Positions 1 through 6,569 of a stretch of DNA of 34,027 bases are shown here, one piece after another. The DNA is from JAPUDQ01 sp039916485 (GTDB lineage Bacteria; Patescibacteriota; Saccharimonadia; Saccharimonadales; Saccharimonadaceae). Each line of letters opens with the position of its first letter. Within the stretch, counting starts at the first letter, position 1. The DNA lies in the NCBI GenBank assembly GCA_039916485.1, contig JBDSLH010000037.1:1-34027 (forward strand), read 5' to 3'. A program made the position numbers and the translations under genes. A model generated the notes under the pieces. The model was not told the origin of the DNA. It made no database searches and saw nothing but the letters and a program-made list of their open reading frames with translations.

Positions 1-1
1 T

Positions 2-943
2 ACGATGGGAGCTGGGGCAGATGTCAACGCATTCTTTGGCATAGCAACAATGGTCATCGCAATTCCGACGGGTGTCAAACTGTTTAACTGGTTGTTTACG
101 ATGTACAAAGGCAGGATTGAATTCACAAGTCCAATGTGGTGGTTTATGGGTTTTGTGATCACATTTACTATAGGCGGCATGACAGGTGTTCTCCATGCCA
201 TTCCAGCAGTTGATTTCCAGTTACATAATAGTCTGTTCCTCGTAGCGCATTTCCATAATATGTTAATTGGTGGAGTAGTATTCGGATATTTTGCAGGACT
301 GACATACTGGTTCCCAAAGCTATTTGGGTTTAAGCTCCATGAAGGGTTGGGGAAAGCAGCTGCCTTATCATGGATTCTCGGATTTGTAGTAGCATTTACT
401 CCACTCTACGCACTTGGTTTGATGGGCGTAACCCGGCGGCTTGATCATTATGATCCAAACCCAGGTTGGCAAGCACTGTTTATCGTTGCGGGCATTGGAC
501 TACTGATCATATTATTCGGGGTGTTCCTACAAATCCTCCAGCTTGCATATAGCATATGGAAACGTAAAACACTTGCCGTGGGCAGTGATCCTTGGAATGG
601 TCGAACACTAGAGTGGTCAGTGCCGTCTCCTTCGCCGAGCTATAATTTTACAGCAATTCCTACTGTCACAAGTCGGGATCCATTTTGGGAGTACAAGCAG
701 CGTAATGTTATTAAAAAAACCGTGTATGAAGATTTCCATGAACCAGTTAATACAAGCGTGGGCATGGTTATTGCACTCATCGCTGGCGTTGCTGGCTTTG
801 CTGTCATCTGGCATGTATGGTGGCTTGCAGCTATAGGAGTAGTGGCTATAATCGCGGTCGTGATTATACGATCATTTGCAGAAAATACTGAACACCTTGT
901 CACGGCTGACGAAGTAAGAGCCATGGTTGGAGGAAGAGCATGA
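2..943 (+). CDS. cyoB: Cytochrome bo3 ubiquinol oxidase subunit I (C-terminal part, cut by window start)
   Basis: Subunit I of the heme-copper quinol oxidase, which oxidises quinol, reduces O2 to water and pumps protons across the inner membrane. Only about 313 C-terminal residues are in the window; the frame is open to the left edge, so the internal ATG at 5 is not the start. Seen: the GAGADVNAFFG segment, IPTGVKLFNW carrying the K-channel lysine (K362 in E. coli CyoB), and LFLVAHFHN, whose two histidines ligate the high-spin and low-spin hemes. Several hydrophobic helices follow, then the soluble DPWNGRTLEWSVPSPSP segment typical of CyoB rather than CtaD. The stop overlaps the cyoC start by 4 bp (ATGA), so the genes are translationally coupled. 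Subunit II (cyoA) is expected upstream, outside the window. Confidence 0.96.
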   Translation, partial: TMGAGADVNAFFGIATMVIAIPTGVKLFNWLFTMYKGRIEFTSPMWWFMGFVITFTIGGMTGVLHAIPAVDFQLHNSLFLVAHFHNMLIGGVVFGYFAGLTYWFPKLFGFKLHEGLGKAAALSWILGFVVAFTPLYALGLMGVTRRLDHYDPNPGWQALFIVAGIGLLIILFGVFLQILQLAYSIWKRKTLAVGSDPWNGRTLEWSVPSPSPSYNFTAIPTVTSRDPFWEYKQRNVIKKTVYEDFHEPVNTSVGMVIALIAGVAGFAVIWHVWWLAAIGVVAIIAVVIIRSFAENTEHLVTADEVRAMVGGRA

Positions 944-1518
944 GCCTAAAGCACGATTTAGATACCGAGACAGTCTCCCTAGGATTCTGGATCTATCTGA
1001 TGACAGACTGCCTACTGTTTGCATCGCTCTTTGCAACGTATGCTGTGCTGCGGAACGGTACAGCGGGTAGCGTCTCAGGGAGCGACATATTCGATATGAA
1101 CTATGTGCTATGGCAAACACTCGCCCTTTTGACGAGCAGTGTGACGAGTGGATTTGCTTTGTTGTCAGCCCGGGCAAGACAGTACAATTCGACCCTATTA
1201 TGGCTTCTCGCGACGATTATCCTTGGAGCAATCTTCCTCGGCTTAGAACTCAACGAGTTTAGAACTTTGATCTCAGATGGACATGGCTGGCAAACAAGTG
1301 CATTTTTGAGTGCATTCTTTACGCTTGTAGGTGCACATGGTCTACATATCATTAGTGGCCTCATATGGGCTACGGTGCTCGTATGTGCGTTTGTCATCAA
1401 AGGCATTACAGAACGAACAATCAAAAAACTCGTTTTATTTACGCTGTTTTGGCACTTCCTGGATATTATCTGGATCTTTATCTTTACGTTTGTATACGCC
1501 ATAGGGAGCGTCGGATGA
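940..1518 (+). CDS. cyoC: Cytochrome bo3 ubiquinol oxidase subunit III
   Basis: Integral membrane subunit III of the quinol oxidase, 192 aa with about five hydrophobic helices, the size of the CyoC family (about 200 aa). The N-terminal LGFWIYLMTDCLLFASLFATY and the later GAHGLHIISGLIW segment are characteristic of heme-copper oxidase subunit III. It starts on the ATG that overlaps the cyoB stop (ATGA) and ends in another ATGA overlap with cyoD. It carries no cofactors in the known family and supports assembly and stability of subunit I. Confidence 0.95.
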   Translation: MSLKHDLDTETVSLGFWIYLMTDCLLFASLFATYAVLRNGTAGSVSGSDIFDMNYVLWQTLALLTSSVTSGFALLSARARQYNSTLLWLLATIILGAIFLGLELNEFRTLISDGHGWQTSAFLSAFFTLVGAHGLHIISGLIWATVLVCAFVIKGITERTIKKLVLFTLFWHFLDIIWIFIFTFVYAIGSVG

Positions 1519-1871
1519 AACGTTTGCGAACGCAGTATCTGTCATACACCATTGGGTATGCATTATCACTCATATTTACGCTGAATGCATACATTGCAGT
1601 CACACAAACAGACGATGGGATCACATCAGGTTTGATCGTTCTCCTTGTTGGACTTGCGGTTGCGCAGTTAGTCGTCCAACTTGTGTTCTTTTTGCATCTT
1701 GGACGAGAGTCGAAGCCTAGGTGGAACGGCATGGCGTTCATTACAATGTGTATGGTTGTGTTCTTTATAGTTGCCGGGTCAATCTGGATTATGAATAGTC
1801 TTGATTACAATATGATGGGTGACCATGTGGATACAATGATTGTTGAGGATGAAGGAATCCATCGCCATTGA
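1515..1871 (+). CDS. cyoD: Cytochrome bo3 ubiquinol oxidase subunit IV
   Basis: Small subunit IV of the quinol oxidase, 118 aa, with three hydrophobic helices as in CyoD (about 110 aa). The GYALSLIFTLNAYIAV start and QLVVQLVFFLHLG helix match the family pattern. The start is taken at ATG 1515, which overlaps the cyoC stop by 4 bp; the frame is open further upstream inside cyoC, but that part is an overlapping frame. The C-terminus is a short acidic/His tail (residues about 100-118). In other bacteria CyoD assists CuB assembly; here that role is by family membership only. Confidence 0.92.
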   Translation: MKRLRTQYLSYTIGYALSLIFTLNAYIAVTQTDDGITSGLIVLLVGLAVAQLVVQLVFFLHLGRESKPRWNGMAFITMCMVVFFIVAGSIWIMNSLDYNMMGDHVDTMIVEDEGIHRH

Positions 1872-2728
1872 TGCAAGGAATTCGTGCATATTATCGCTTA
1901 GCTAAACCAGGCATTGTATATGGCAACACTGTTGCTCTTGTGGCCGGGTATATGTACGCTGTTCTTGATACACAGCAATTCAGTGTAGTATCTCTAACAC
2001 TAGCTGTGCTGGGTACTGCTCTTGTAATGGCTTCTGCCTGTGTCGCAAATAATATCTTTGATAAGGATATAGATGCTTATATGTCACGCACGAAAAAGCG
2101 AGCTCTTGTAACACAGGATATCTCGATTTCAGCAGCATCTTTATATTCGATTATTTTGCTCGGTTCGGGTCTATACGCACTATATATGATTAGTGGCTTT
2201 GCAATGATACTTGGTCTATTTGGCTGGGTAACCTATGCACTCGTATATACCTATCTAAAAAGAAAGACCTATCATGCCACGCTGTTCGGAACCATTCCGG
2301 GCGCAGTACCACCGATACTAGGATATGTCGCAGGAGAAGGACAATCTTGGCTATGGACAACAGGCATTTTAGTATTAATGATTGGATGGCAGATGGTACA
2401 TTTTTACGTCATTGCAATCTATCGGTATAATGATTACACCAAGGCTGCCGTGCCAGTCGTTTCTCGTGTTCTAGGTATTAAGCAGACAGTTCGTGCCATT
2501 GAATGGTGGGTGCTGTTGTCGATTATAGGTATTATCATACTTGGTCTGATCAACGCTTTATACGCTGTACTAAGCCTCGCAATGCTCGCTTGGTGGTTGT
2601 TTGTGACACAGCGTTATGAGCAAGACGCAATGGTGTGGTCTCGACGTGTCTTTTTCTCAAGTTTGCTATTCTTGGTTATCTGGCTTGGGATAACATCTGC
2701 TACAGCAATCTTCACACTAGCTCAATAG
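1871..2728 (+). CDS. cyoE: Protoheme IX farnesyltransferase (heme O synthase)
   Basis: UbiA-superfamily prenyltransferase that adds a farnesyl group to protoheme to make heme O for the bo3 oxidase. About 285 aa with eight to nine membrane helices. Seen: the first aspartate-rich prenyl-diphosphate site NNIFDKDIDAYMSRT at about residues 60-74, and a second one around YRYNDYTKAAVPVV at about 184-197. The cyoD stop and cyoE ATG share one base (TGATG); a TTG three bases upstream is a less likely start. It is the last gene of the operon, as in E. coli. No terminator is obvious: the converging gene ends 3 bp later. Confidence 0.95.
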   Translation: MQGIRAYYRLAKPGIVYGNTVALVAGYMYAVLDTQQFSVVSLTLAVLGTALVMASACVANNIFDKDIDAYMSRTKKRALVTQDISISAASLYSIILLGSGLYALYMISGFAMILGLFGWVTYALVYTYLKRKTYHATLFGTIPGAVPPILGYVAGEGQSWLWTTGILVLMIGWQMVHFYVIAIYRYNDYTKAAVPVVSRVLGIKQTVRAIEWWVLLSIIGIIILGLINALYAVLSLAMLAWWLFVTQRYEQDAMVWSRRVFFSSLLFLVIWLGITSATAIFTLAQ

Positions 2729-2731
2729 TTA

Positions 2732-3352
2732 CTAGCGATGTTTTTCGTGACCAAGCTCTTGGAGCGTGTGGACTAGTTGCTCGTGTGTGAGGTGATCACA
2801 GGGTATGTTGTTATGACGTGCAATAACGTAACCATGGATCATATGTTTAAGGTGCATGACATCTTCACGTAAAAAGTTATATATAGTGAAATGATCATCA
2901 GTGCTCATTACTCGGGTCGCTATCGTAATGCTACCAAAAAACGGTCCTATATTTGCCGACACATTGAGTATATCCTCAATTCGTATGCTCATCACGTCTT
3001 CACTAAAGAAGAAATTTCGACGAATAACAGTAAGCTTTGTACGATCTAATATAACTGTGTCGGGGAAAGGGGTGAGCGGGAATACAGTAGTAGCTTTTAC
3101 TAGCACTTCGTTTGAACGATTGATCATATCCTCAATATCATCGTCATCTTGACGGTTTCTTCTACTTTGCGCTATATCCCTAAGTGAAGTTATAAATATA
3201 CTTGTATCTGCTTTTTTGAGATTATGTTGCAAAATAAATTGACCGCGGGTTGCGACGCGGCCGAGAGAAGAAGTGAGTGAAGTAATTATACTACTGGGTG
3301 TGCGACGTTGGGCGTCGTGGTTTGTGTCGACAGAACCGCGTTGGTCTCTCAT
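2732..3352 (-). CDS. Conserved-looking protein with a PH-like C-terminal half, function unknown
   Basis: 206 aa, no signal peptide or membrane helix seen. Residues 1-60 are polar and low in predicted structure, followed by an acidic patch (RQDDDDIEDM, about 68-77). From about residue 85 the sequence alternates short beta-like strands (TTVFPLTPFPDTVILD, KLTVIRRNFFF, MSIRIEDILNVSA, SITIAT, HFTIYNFL) and ends in a helix, the order expected of a bacterial PH-like (YokE-type) domain. That is a fold guess from strand pattern, not a motif match. The start is well supported: a perfect AGGAGGT lies 5 nt upstream and a good promoter lies behind it. The gene converges on cyoE with a 3-bp gap. Confidence 0.7.
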   Translation of the reverse strand: MRDQRGSVDTNHDAQRRTPSSIITSLTSSLGRVATRGQFILQHNLKKADTSIFITSLRDIAQSRRNRQDDDDIEDMINRSNEVLVKATTVFPLTPFPDTVILDRTKLTVIRRNFFFSEDVMSIRIEDILNVSANIGPFFGSITIATRVMSTDDHFTIYNFLREDVMHLKHMIHGYVIARHNNIPCDHLTHEQLVHTLQELGHEKHR

Positions 3353-3378
3353 CGCATACCTCCTGAGTTGGTAGCTTT

Positions 3379-3407
3379 AGTATAGCGCGTATGCAAGACT
3401 CAATCAA
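3379..3407 (-). promoter_or_regulatory. Sigma-70-type promoter for the PH-like protein gene
   Basis: On the minus strand: -35 TTGATT (3402-3407), 17-nt spacer, -10 TATACT (3379-3384). The start codon is 26 nt downstream of the -10 with a full SD between, giving a short conventional 5' UTR. Confidence 0.65.
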
Positions 3408-3441
3408 TCCATCTGTGCTCTCTAACAGAGGATAAATCTGC

Positions 3442-3447
3442 TATACT
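3442..3447 (+). promoter_or_regulatory. Probable -10 element of the tRNA-Trp gene
   Basis: TATACT, 26 nt before the mature tRNA 5' end. No convincing -35 at 17 nt. Confidence 0.4.
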
Positions 3448-3473
3448 GTCATAAGAAATCGTACATAGATCAT

Positions 3474-3549
3474 AGGGGTATAGCTCAGTTGGTAGAGCAC
3501 TGGTCTCCAAAACCAGGTGTCGTAGGTTCGAATCCTGCTACCCCTGCCA
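3474..3549 (+). tRNA. tRNA-Trp (anticodon CCA)
   Basis: Full cloverleaf of 76 nt with encoded CCA. Acceptor AGGGGTA (3474-3480) pairs with TACCCCT (3539-3545), discriminator G, then CCA. D arm GCTC/GAGC with AGTTGGTA loop; anticodon stem CTGGT/ACCAG with loop CTCCAAA, giving anticodon CCA; T arm GTAGG TTCGAAT CCTGC. Discriminator G and anticodon CCA are normal for tryptophan. Only UGG would be read, consistent with TGA acting as a stop throughout the window. Confidence 0.97.
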
Positions 3550-3556
3550 TGAAAAG
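3540..3556 (+). repeat. Direct repeat, copy 1 (tRNA-Trp 3' end plus 7 nt)
   Basis: ACCCCTGCCATGAAAAG: last bases of the acceptor stem, discriminator, CCA and the first 7 nt downstream. It recurs 1,100 bp downstream with one mismatch. Confidence 0.75.
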
Positions 3557-3557
3557 C

Positions 3558-3581
3558 CAGACCATCACGGTCTGTTTTTTT
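3558..3581 (+). terminator. Rho-independent terminator of tRNA-Trp
   Basis: Perfect 6-bp stem CAGACC/GGTCTG with 5-nt loop ATCAC, followed by seven T residues, starting 8 nt after the CCA end. Confidence 0.88.
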
Positions 3582-3654
3582 GTGATTATGATAATAAAGA
3601 CCAGTACTGCTGGGATGTGCTTGCTAATGCGTGTGCTGACACCTTATGCGAAAT

Positions 3655-3687
3655 AAATGAGATATAAATACTCATTTCAGCTATAAT
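3655..3687 (+). promoter_or_regulatory. Promoter with 7-bp inverted repeat over the -35 region
   Basis: -10 TATAAT at 3682-3687 lies 6 nt before ATG 3694 and there is no SD, so the mRNA is predicted to be leaderless. Directly upstream, AAATGAG (3655-3661) and CTCATTT (3671-3677) form a perfect inverted repeat over the place where a -35 would lie, and no -35 match is seen. This could be an operator, but the arms are short. Confidence 0.5.
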
Positions 3688-3693
3688 CGACTC

Positions 3694-4614
3694 ATGGCCG
3701 TCGAAGCAAAAGAAAAAGCTGAAGATAAAAAACTAGAAACTAAATATTATTCACGTAAACGTAGAGTGTTATCGTTAATTCTTTGGATTATTGGTTGGCC
3801 GATAATCATTGGCTTCGTTGGCTTTCTTATTGCAGTTACTGTTGGAAATGCAATAGTAGAAGTTGGAAACATGAATAGCCCACAAGGGTATCAAATACGA
3901 GGATTGTGGGCAGCTTATGTCGGCGTACTCGTCATCACCTGTTACTTTTTCATCTGGCGCAAATCACGGGAAACAAATCCTCTGAAAAGGATAAGCAGCA
4001 ATGTGCTGCGCACATATATGTGGATCGGTATTATCCTCGGCGTATCTATTACGGCAATAATTCCAGATCCGGAAGTATCGAGCGCCAATGCCGGGATCAA
4101 CGTGCAGCAAACTAATACATTATTCAAACCAAACCTCCAGTCAGATACAACAATCAACTTATCGCTTGCTAAGGTCGGCGCGATAGATACGGAGTGGGTC
4201 GAAACAAAGTTTGTTGTAGGCAGTGACTATAAGTTGCTCCATGATCAGGGCGGTGAATACCAAGCGTTTGTCGATACTGCAGGCAACTGGTCATATGGAG
4301 TACTCACAGTAAAACAAGGAACAAGTGGCGACACTCTTGATAGCGTTGTAGCTCATGAGTACCTTCATCACATCTGGTTTAAGACACTTGATGACGCCAC
4401 AAAAACGAAGCTCACAAGTGATTTGATCTCCATCTATGGTCATGATTCGGTAATGCAGGAGCGCGTAAAACCATACACTCAAAAACAAATACTCCAACCA
4501 ACGGAACTATTCTCGTTCTACTGTACTGAAGCGTCTGACCCTTACCTCACATCGTACATTGTGTCTGAGTGCAATAAGCACATTAATCGTTCTGTACTCC
4601 AGTTTCCTAGATAA
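3694..4614 (+). CDS. Membrane-anchored putative zinc metallopeptidase (HExxH), unknown family
   Basis: 306 aa. Residues 1-22 are charged and lysine-rich; three hydrophobic helices follow at about 26-55, 70-87 and 106-125, then a soluble domain of about 180 aa. The soluble domain contains VVAHEYLHHIW: H221, E222 and H225 form the HExxH zinc signature. E271 in PTELFSFYCTE, about 45 residues later, could be the third ligand of a gluzincin-type site, though this is inference. I do not recognise the family. It has its own leaderless-type promoter and sits alone between tRNA-Trp and a duplicated tRNA 3' end, with terminators on both sides. Topology suggests the catalytic domain faces outward, but this is not certain. 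Natural substrates cannot be told from sequence. Confidence 0.72.
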   Translation: MAVEAKEKAEDKKLETKYYSRKRRVLSLILWIIGWPIIIGFVGFLIAVTVGNAIVEVGNMNSPQGYQIRGLWAAYVGVLVITCYFFIWRKSRETNPLKRISSNVLRTYMWIGIILGVSITAIIPDPEVSSANAGINVQQTNTLFKPNLQSDTTINLSLAKVGAIDTEWVETKFVVGSDYKLLHDQGGEYQAFVDTAGNWSYGVLTVKQGTSGDTLDSVVAHEYLHHIWFKTLDDATKTKLTSDLISIYGHDSVMQERVKPYTQKQILQPTELFSFYCTEASDPYLTSYIVSECNKHINRSVLQFPR

Positions 4615-4639
4615 CAAGACATTAAATAATCATCAAGGA

Positions 4640-4656
4640 ACCCCTGCCACGAAAAG
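4640..4656 (+). repeat. Direct repeat, copy 2 (remnant of a tRNA 3' end)
   Basis: ACCCCTGCCACGAAAAG, 16 of 17 bases identical to the tRNA-Trp 3' end and flank at 3540-3556. As in copy 1, a GACC/GGTC hairpin terminator follows at once. No other part of a tRNA is recognisable upstream of this copy. Confidence 0.72.
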
Positions 4657-4684
4657 AGTCGACCAATTTGGGTCGTCTTTTTTG
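4657..4684 (+). terminator. Rho-independent terminator downstream of the HExxH gene
   Basis: Stem AGTCGACC (4657-4664) / GGTCGTCT (4671-4678) with one T-T mismatch, loop AATTTG, then a run of T. It sits in the same position relative to the repeat as the tRNA terminator. Confidence 0.8.
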
Positions 4685-4744
4685 TTAGCTGAAATTGCTT
4701 TTAAAACTAGCTTCGTGTACAGCTCAATAATTTTTCATGCAGAA

Positions 4745-4996
4745 CTAGATATTTTGATGAGATAGGGCGCGGGTTGCGCGGTGAGTCACAAATGTCACAA
4801 ATCCAAGATAGGTAATGTAGGCAACACAGCCTCGAATTGCGTAGGAAGGGTTAGCAACCATAAGATACACGCCACTGAATGTTGTAACTGTGATCAAAGT
4901 GTAAGAAGCACGCAGCGCTCCTCGTGACGGCCGAGCTATAAGATATGTACCGAGTAGAGTACTCGCAAGTGCAATAACAACATGTAGTAATAACAT
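4745..4996 (-). CDS. Small four-helix membrane protein, unknown
   Basis: 83 aa, almost wholly hydrophobic, with four short membrane helices separated by basic turns (RPSRGALR, HRATRAL). No family recognised. The frame is open to 5053, but the ATG at 4996 is preferred because a TATAGT -10 (5003-5008) lies exactly 6 nt upstream, as at other leaderless starts here, and the longer version would begin inside a terminator hairpin. It is transcribed toward the HExxH gene and has no SD. Confidence 0.6.
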   Translation of the reverse strand: MLLLHVVIALASTLLGTYLIARPSRGALRASYTLITVTTFSGVYLMVANPSYAIRGCVAYITYLGFVTFVTHRATRALSHQNI

Positions 4997-5002
4997 AGCT
5001 TT

Positions 5003-5008
5003 ACTATA
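5003..5008 (-). promoter_or_regulatory. -10 element for a leaderless mRNA
   Basis: TATAGT on the minus strand, 6 nt before the ATG at 4996; no SD and no clear -35. Confidence 0.5.
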
Positions 5009-5035
5009 CCATACAGCTAGTGCTTGAGGCACGAC

Positions 5036-5067
5036 ACTAAAAAGACCGCTCATTTTAGTGAGCGGTC
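5036..5067 (-). terminator. Rho-independent terminator of the 29-aa gene
   Basis: Perfect 9-bp inverted repeat GACCGCTCA/TGAGCGGTC with 6-nt loop. On the minus strand it is followed by TTTTTAG, so it ends transcripts coming from about 5220. Confidence 0.82.
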
Positions 5068-5091
5068 AGGGCAGTATCGGCAGTGCAACAG

Positions 5092-5181
5092 CTATGCGTC
5101 AGTAGTTTGCGAGTCAGTTTTGTTCTCATGGCCATCATTTAGCCACGAGGTGTCTACTGAGTCGTCGAACAAGTCGAACAT
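5092..5181 (-). CDS. Predicted 29-aa acidic peptide
   Basis: Reads MFDLFDDSVDTSWLNDGHEN followed by KTDSQTTDA: soluble, strongly acidic, no cysteine or membrane helix. The case for a real gene is the complete transcription unit: promoter TTGTAT-17-TACAAT (5228-5256, minus strand), strong SD GGGAGG 6 nt before the ATG, and a strong terminator 25 nt after the stop. The alternative is that the unit makes a small RNA and the frame is incidental, but the well-placed SD favours translation. No function can be assigned. Confidence 0.62.
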   Translation of the reverse strand: MFDLFDDSVDTSWLNDGHENKTDSQTTDA

Positions 5182-5227
5182 GTAACCTCCCTGTGCGCCT
5201 CGTATTTACGACACACAACAGTGATCG

Positions 5228-5256
5228 ATTGTAACACCCTCCGGAAAAATATACAA
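5228..5256 (-). promoter_or_regulatory. Promoter of the 29-aa gene
   Basis: Minus strand -35 TTGTAT (5251-5256), 17-nt spacer, -10 TACAAT (5228-5233). Predicted 5' UTR is about 40 nt. Confidence 0.6.
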
Positions 5257-5305
5257 CATTTCGCTTATGGTAGCAGGAGAGTATAGTGAAGAAAAGGAGA
5301 TCTAT

Positions 5306-5500
5306 ATGGGTAAATATGACAAAGTAAAGGTAGTTAATGAGAGTCCACTAGGTTGGGTCTTTTTCACGGCATATATCGGCGCAGTGGTGTACTTTGTGAA
5401 TCAAGAGCCTGGATTTTGGGGTTTCATCCTCGCACTACTCAAAGCCGCAGTATGGCCGGCATACGTGCTCTTCGAAGTTCTGCATCGCTTGGGAGTGTAA
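5306..5500 (+). CDS. Small two-helix membrane protein, unknown
   Basis: 64 aa starting MGKYDKVKVVNES, with two hydrophobic segments (GWVFFTAYIGAVVYFV at about 15-30 and the GFWGFILALLKAAVWPAYVLF region at about 37-57). ATG 5306 is chosen over ATG 5267 because AAGGAGA lies 5 nt upstream. It resembles short membrane proteins of unknown function found in many bacteria. No catalytic motif is visible. Confidence 0.68.
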   Translation: MGKYDKVKVVNESPLGWVFFTAYIGAVVYFVNQEPGFWGFILALLKAAVWPAYVLFEVLHRLGV

Positions 5501-5565
5501 TAGCTAAATGGGACCACACATTTACCCGAAAGCAATGTAGCTTACAGTAATTGAATCCAATTACA

Positions 5566-5571
5566 TATAGT
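5566..5571 (+). promoter_or_regulatory. -10 element for a leaderless mRNA
   Basis: TATAGT exactly 6 nt before ATG 5578, with TTACAG 18 nt further upstream as a weak -35. Confidence 0.5.
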
Positions 5572-5577
5572 GTGTGT

Positions 5578-5685
5578 ATGACGAAATTAAAAAAGCAATC
5601 TGGTGGTGTGAATTTCAGATTTTTCCTGATTCCGAGCATTATCATCAGCATCATATTGACTATTCTGCTTAATTTGACTATCTGA
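5578..5685 (+). CDS. Predicted 35-aa single-helix membrane peptide
   Basis: Reads MTKLKKQSGGVNFRFF then a hydrophobic helix rich in Ile and Leu to the end (residues about 15-35). A basic N-terminus and one membrane segment indicate an inner-membrane micropeptide with the N-terminus inside. The -10 TATAGT lies 6 nt upstream of the ATG and there is no SD, the same pattern as seven to nine other genes here. No function is known to me. A random frame of this size is possible, but the promoter position and strongly biased composition argue for a real gene. Confidence 0.55.
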   Translation: MTKLKKQSGGVNFRFFLIPSIIISIILTILLNLTI

Positions 5686-5758
5686 TCTACAGACTAAAGA
5701 GTGAACAGGCTTGAAGCCAAGATATTAGCTTGATATCTATTGTTGATAGTGCATATGG

Positions 5759-5764
5759 TATGAT
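5759..5764 (+). promoter_or_regulatory. -10 element for a leaderless mRNA
   Basis: TATGAT, 7 nt before ATG 5772; no SD. Confidence 0.45.
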
Positions 5765-5771
5765 GTGTTGA

Positions 5772-6476
5772 ATGCATAAAAAGAACGAAACATTCTTTTG
5801 TTTTTCTCCATTAGTAATGATGAGCACTTTCATAATCGAAATTGCGCTTGCTTTGTATGTATTGTGGAAATACCGCAAGACCGTAATAGGTCGCATATCA
5901 TTTATATTACTCGTATGTCTGGCGCTGTTTCAGCTTGCCGAATGGATGGTCTGTGAAGGAGCGTTGGGACTAGATCAAATCACCTGGTCAAGGATTGGTT
6001 TTGTGGCAATCGGGTTGCTGCCGGCGTTAGGACTGCACCTAGTACATATCATTAGTGGTCACCGAAATTCTATCGTTCCAACGCTAGGGTATCTGGCTAC
6101 GGTTGCGTTTAGTGTATATTTTTTAGTAGCAACTCATGGGATTACGGGGGCAGTATGCGGCGGTAACTACGTAATATTTCATGTCGCGCCTGAGGCAATA
6201 CGCGCATTTACATTCTATTACTACAGCATGTTAGCGATAGGCACAGGTTTTGCGTTGTATTGGACAGCATCCCAGCCTAACAGACATATCAAACGAGCCC
6301 TACGATGGTTTGTCGCCGGTTATGCAGTCTTTATGGTGCCGACAGCCATTGTCAATACTATTGATCCTTCAACCATCGCTGCTATTCCTTCGATCATGTG
6401 TGGTTTTGCAATTATATTTGCCTTTATGCTCGTGTTTAAGATCCTACCGGCTTATACAAAATCAAATCCGAAATAG
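5772..6476 (+). CDS. Seven-helix membrane protein, resembling histidine-kinase N-terminal 7TM sensors
   Basis: 234 aa with about seven membrane helices and short loops, ending in a charged tail (TKSNPK). The helix pattern, with FQLAEWMVCEGA in helix 2-3 and a WF-containing segment late in the protein, recalls the membrane half of 7TM histidine kinases and their free-standing relatives. No kinase, GGDEF or other output domain follows, so any signalling role needs a partner. The start at ATG 5772 is supported by TATGAT 7 nt upstream. Alternative starts (MMSTFII at about 5817) are less likely. Confidence 0.6.
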   Translation: MHKKNETFFCFSPLVMMSTFIIEIALALYVLWKYRKTVIGRISFILLVCLALFQLAEWMVCEGALGLDQITWSRIGFVAIGLLPALGLHLVHIISGHRNSIVPTLGYLATVAFSVYFLVATHGITGAVCGGNYVIFHVAPEAIRAFTFYYYSMLAIGTGFALYWTASQPNRHIKRALRWFVAGYAVFMVPTAIVNTIDPSTIAAIPSIMCGFAIIFAFMLVFKILPAYTKSNPK

Positions 6477-6569
6477 TTACAAGATGGCTGTGTCATCACA
6501 ACCAAATTATTTTTGCATCATATTTCAGGCTACTACCTGTACAATAGAAGTTATAGATAACATGAAAGG

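Noticed and set aside
1343..6058. 16-bp exact repeat TACATATCATTAGTGG in cyoC (1343-1358) and in the 7TM gene (6043-6058)
   Set aside because: Both copies lie inside coding frames and encode HIISG within a helix; a single 16-mer match in 34 kb is not far from chance. No flanking repeat structure.
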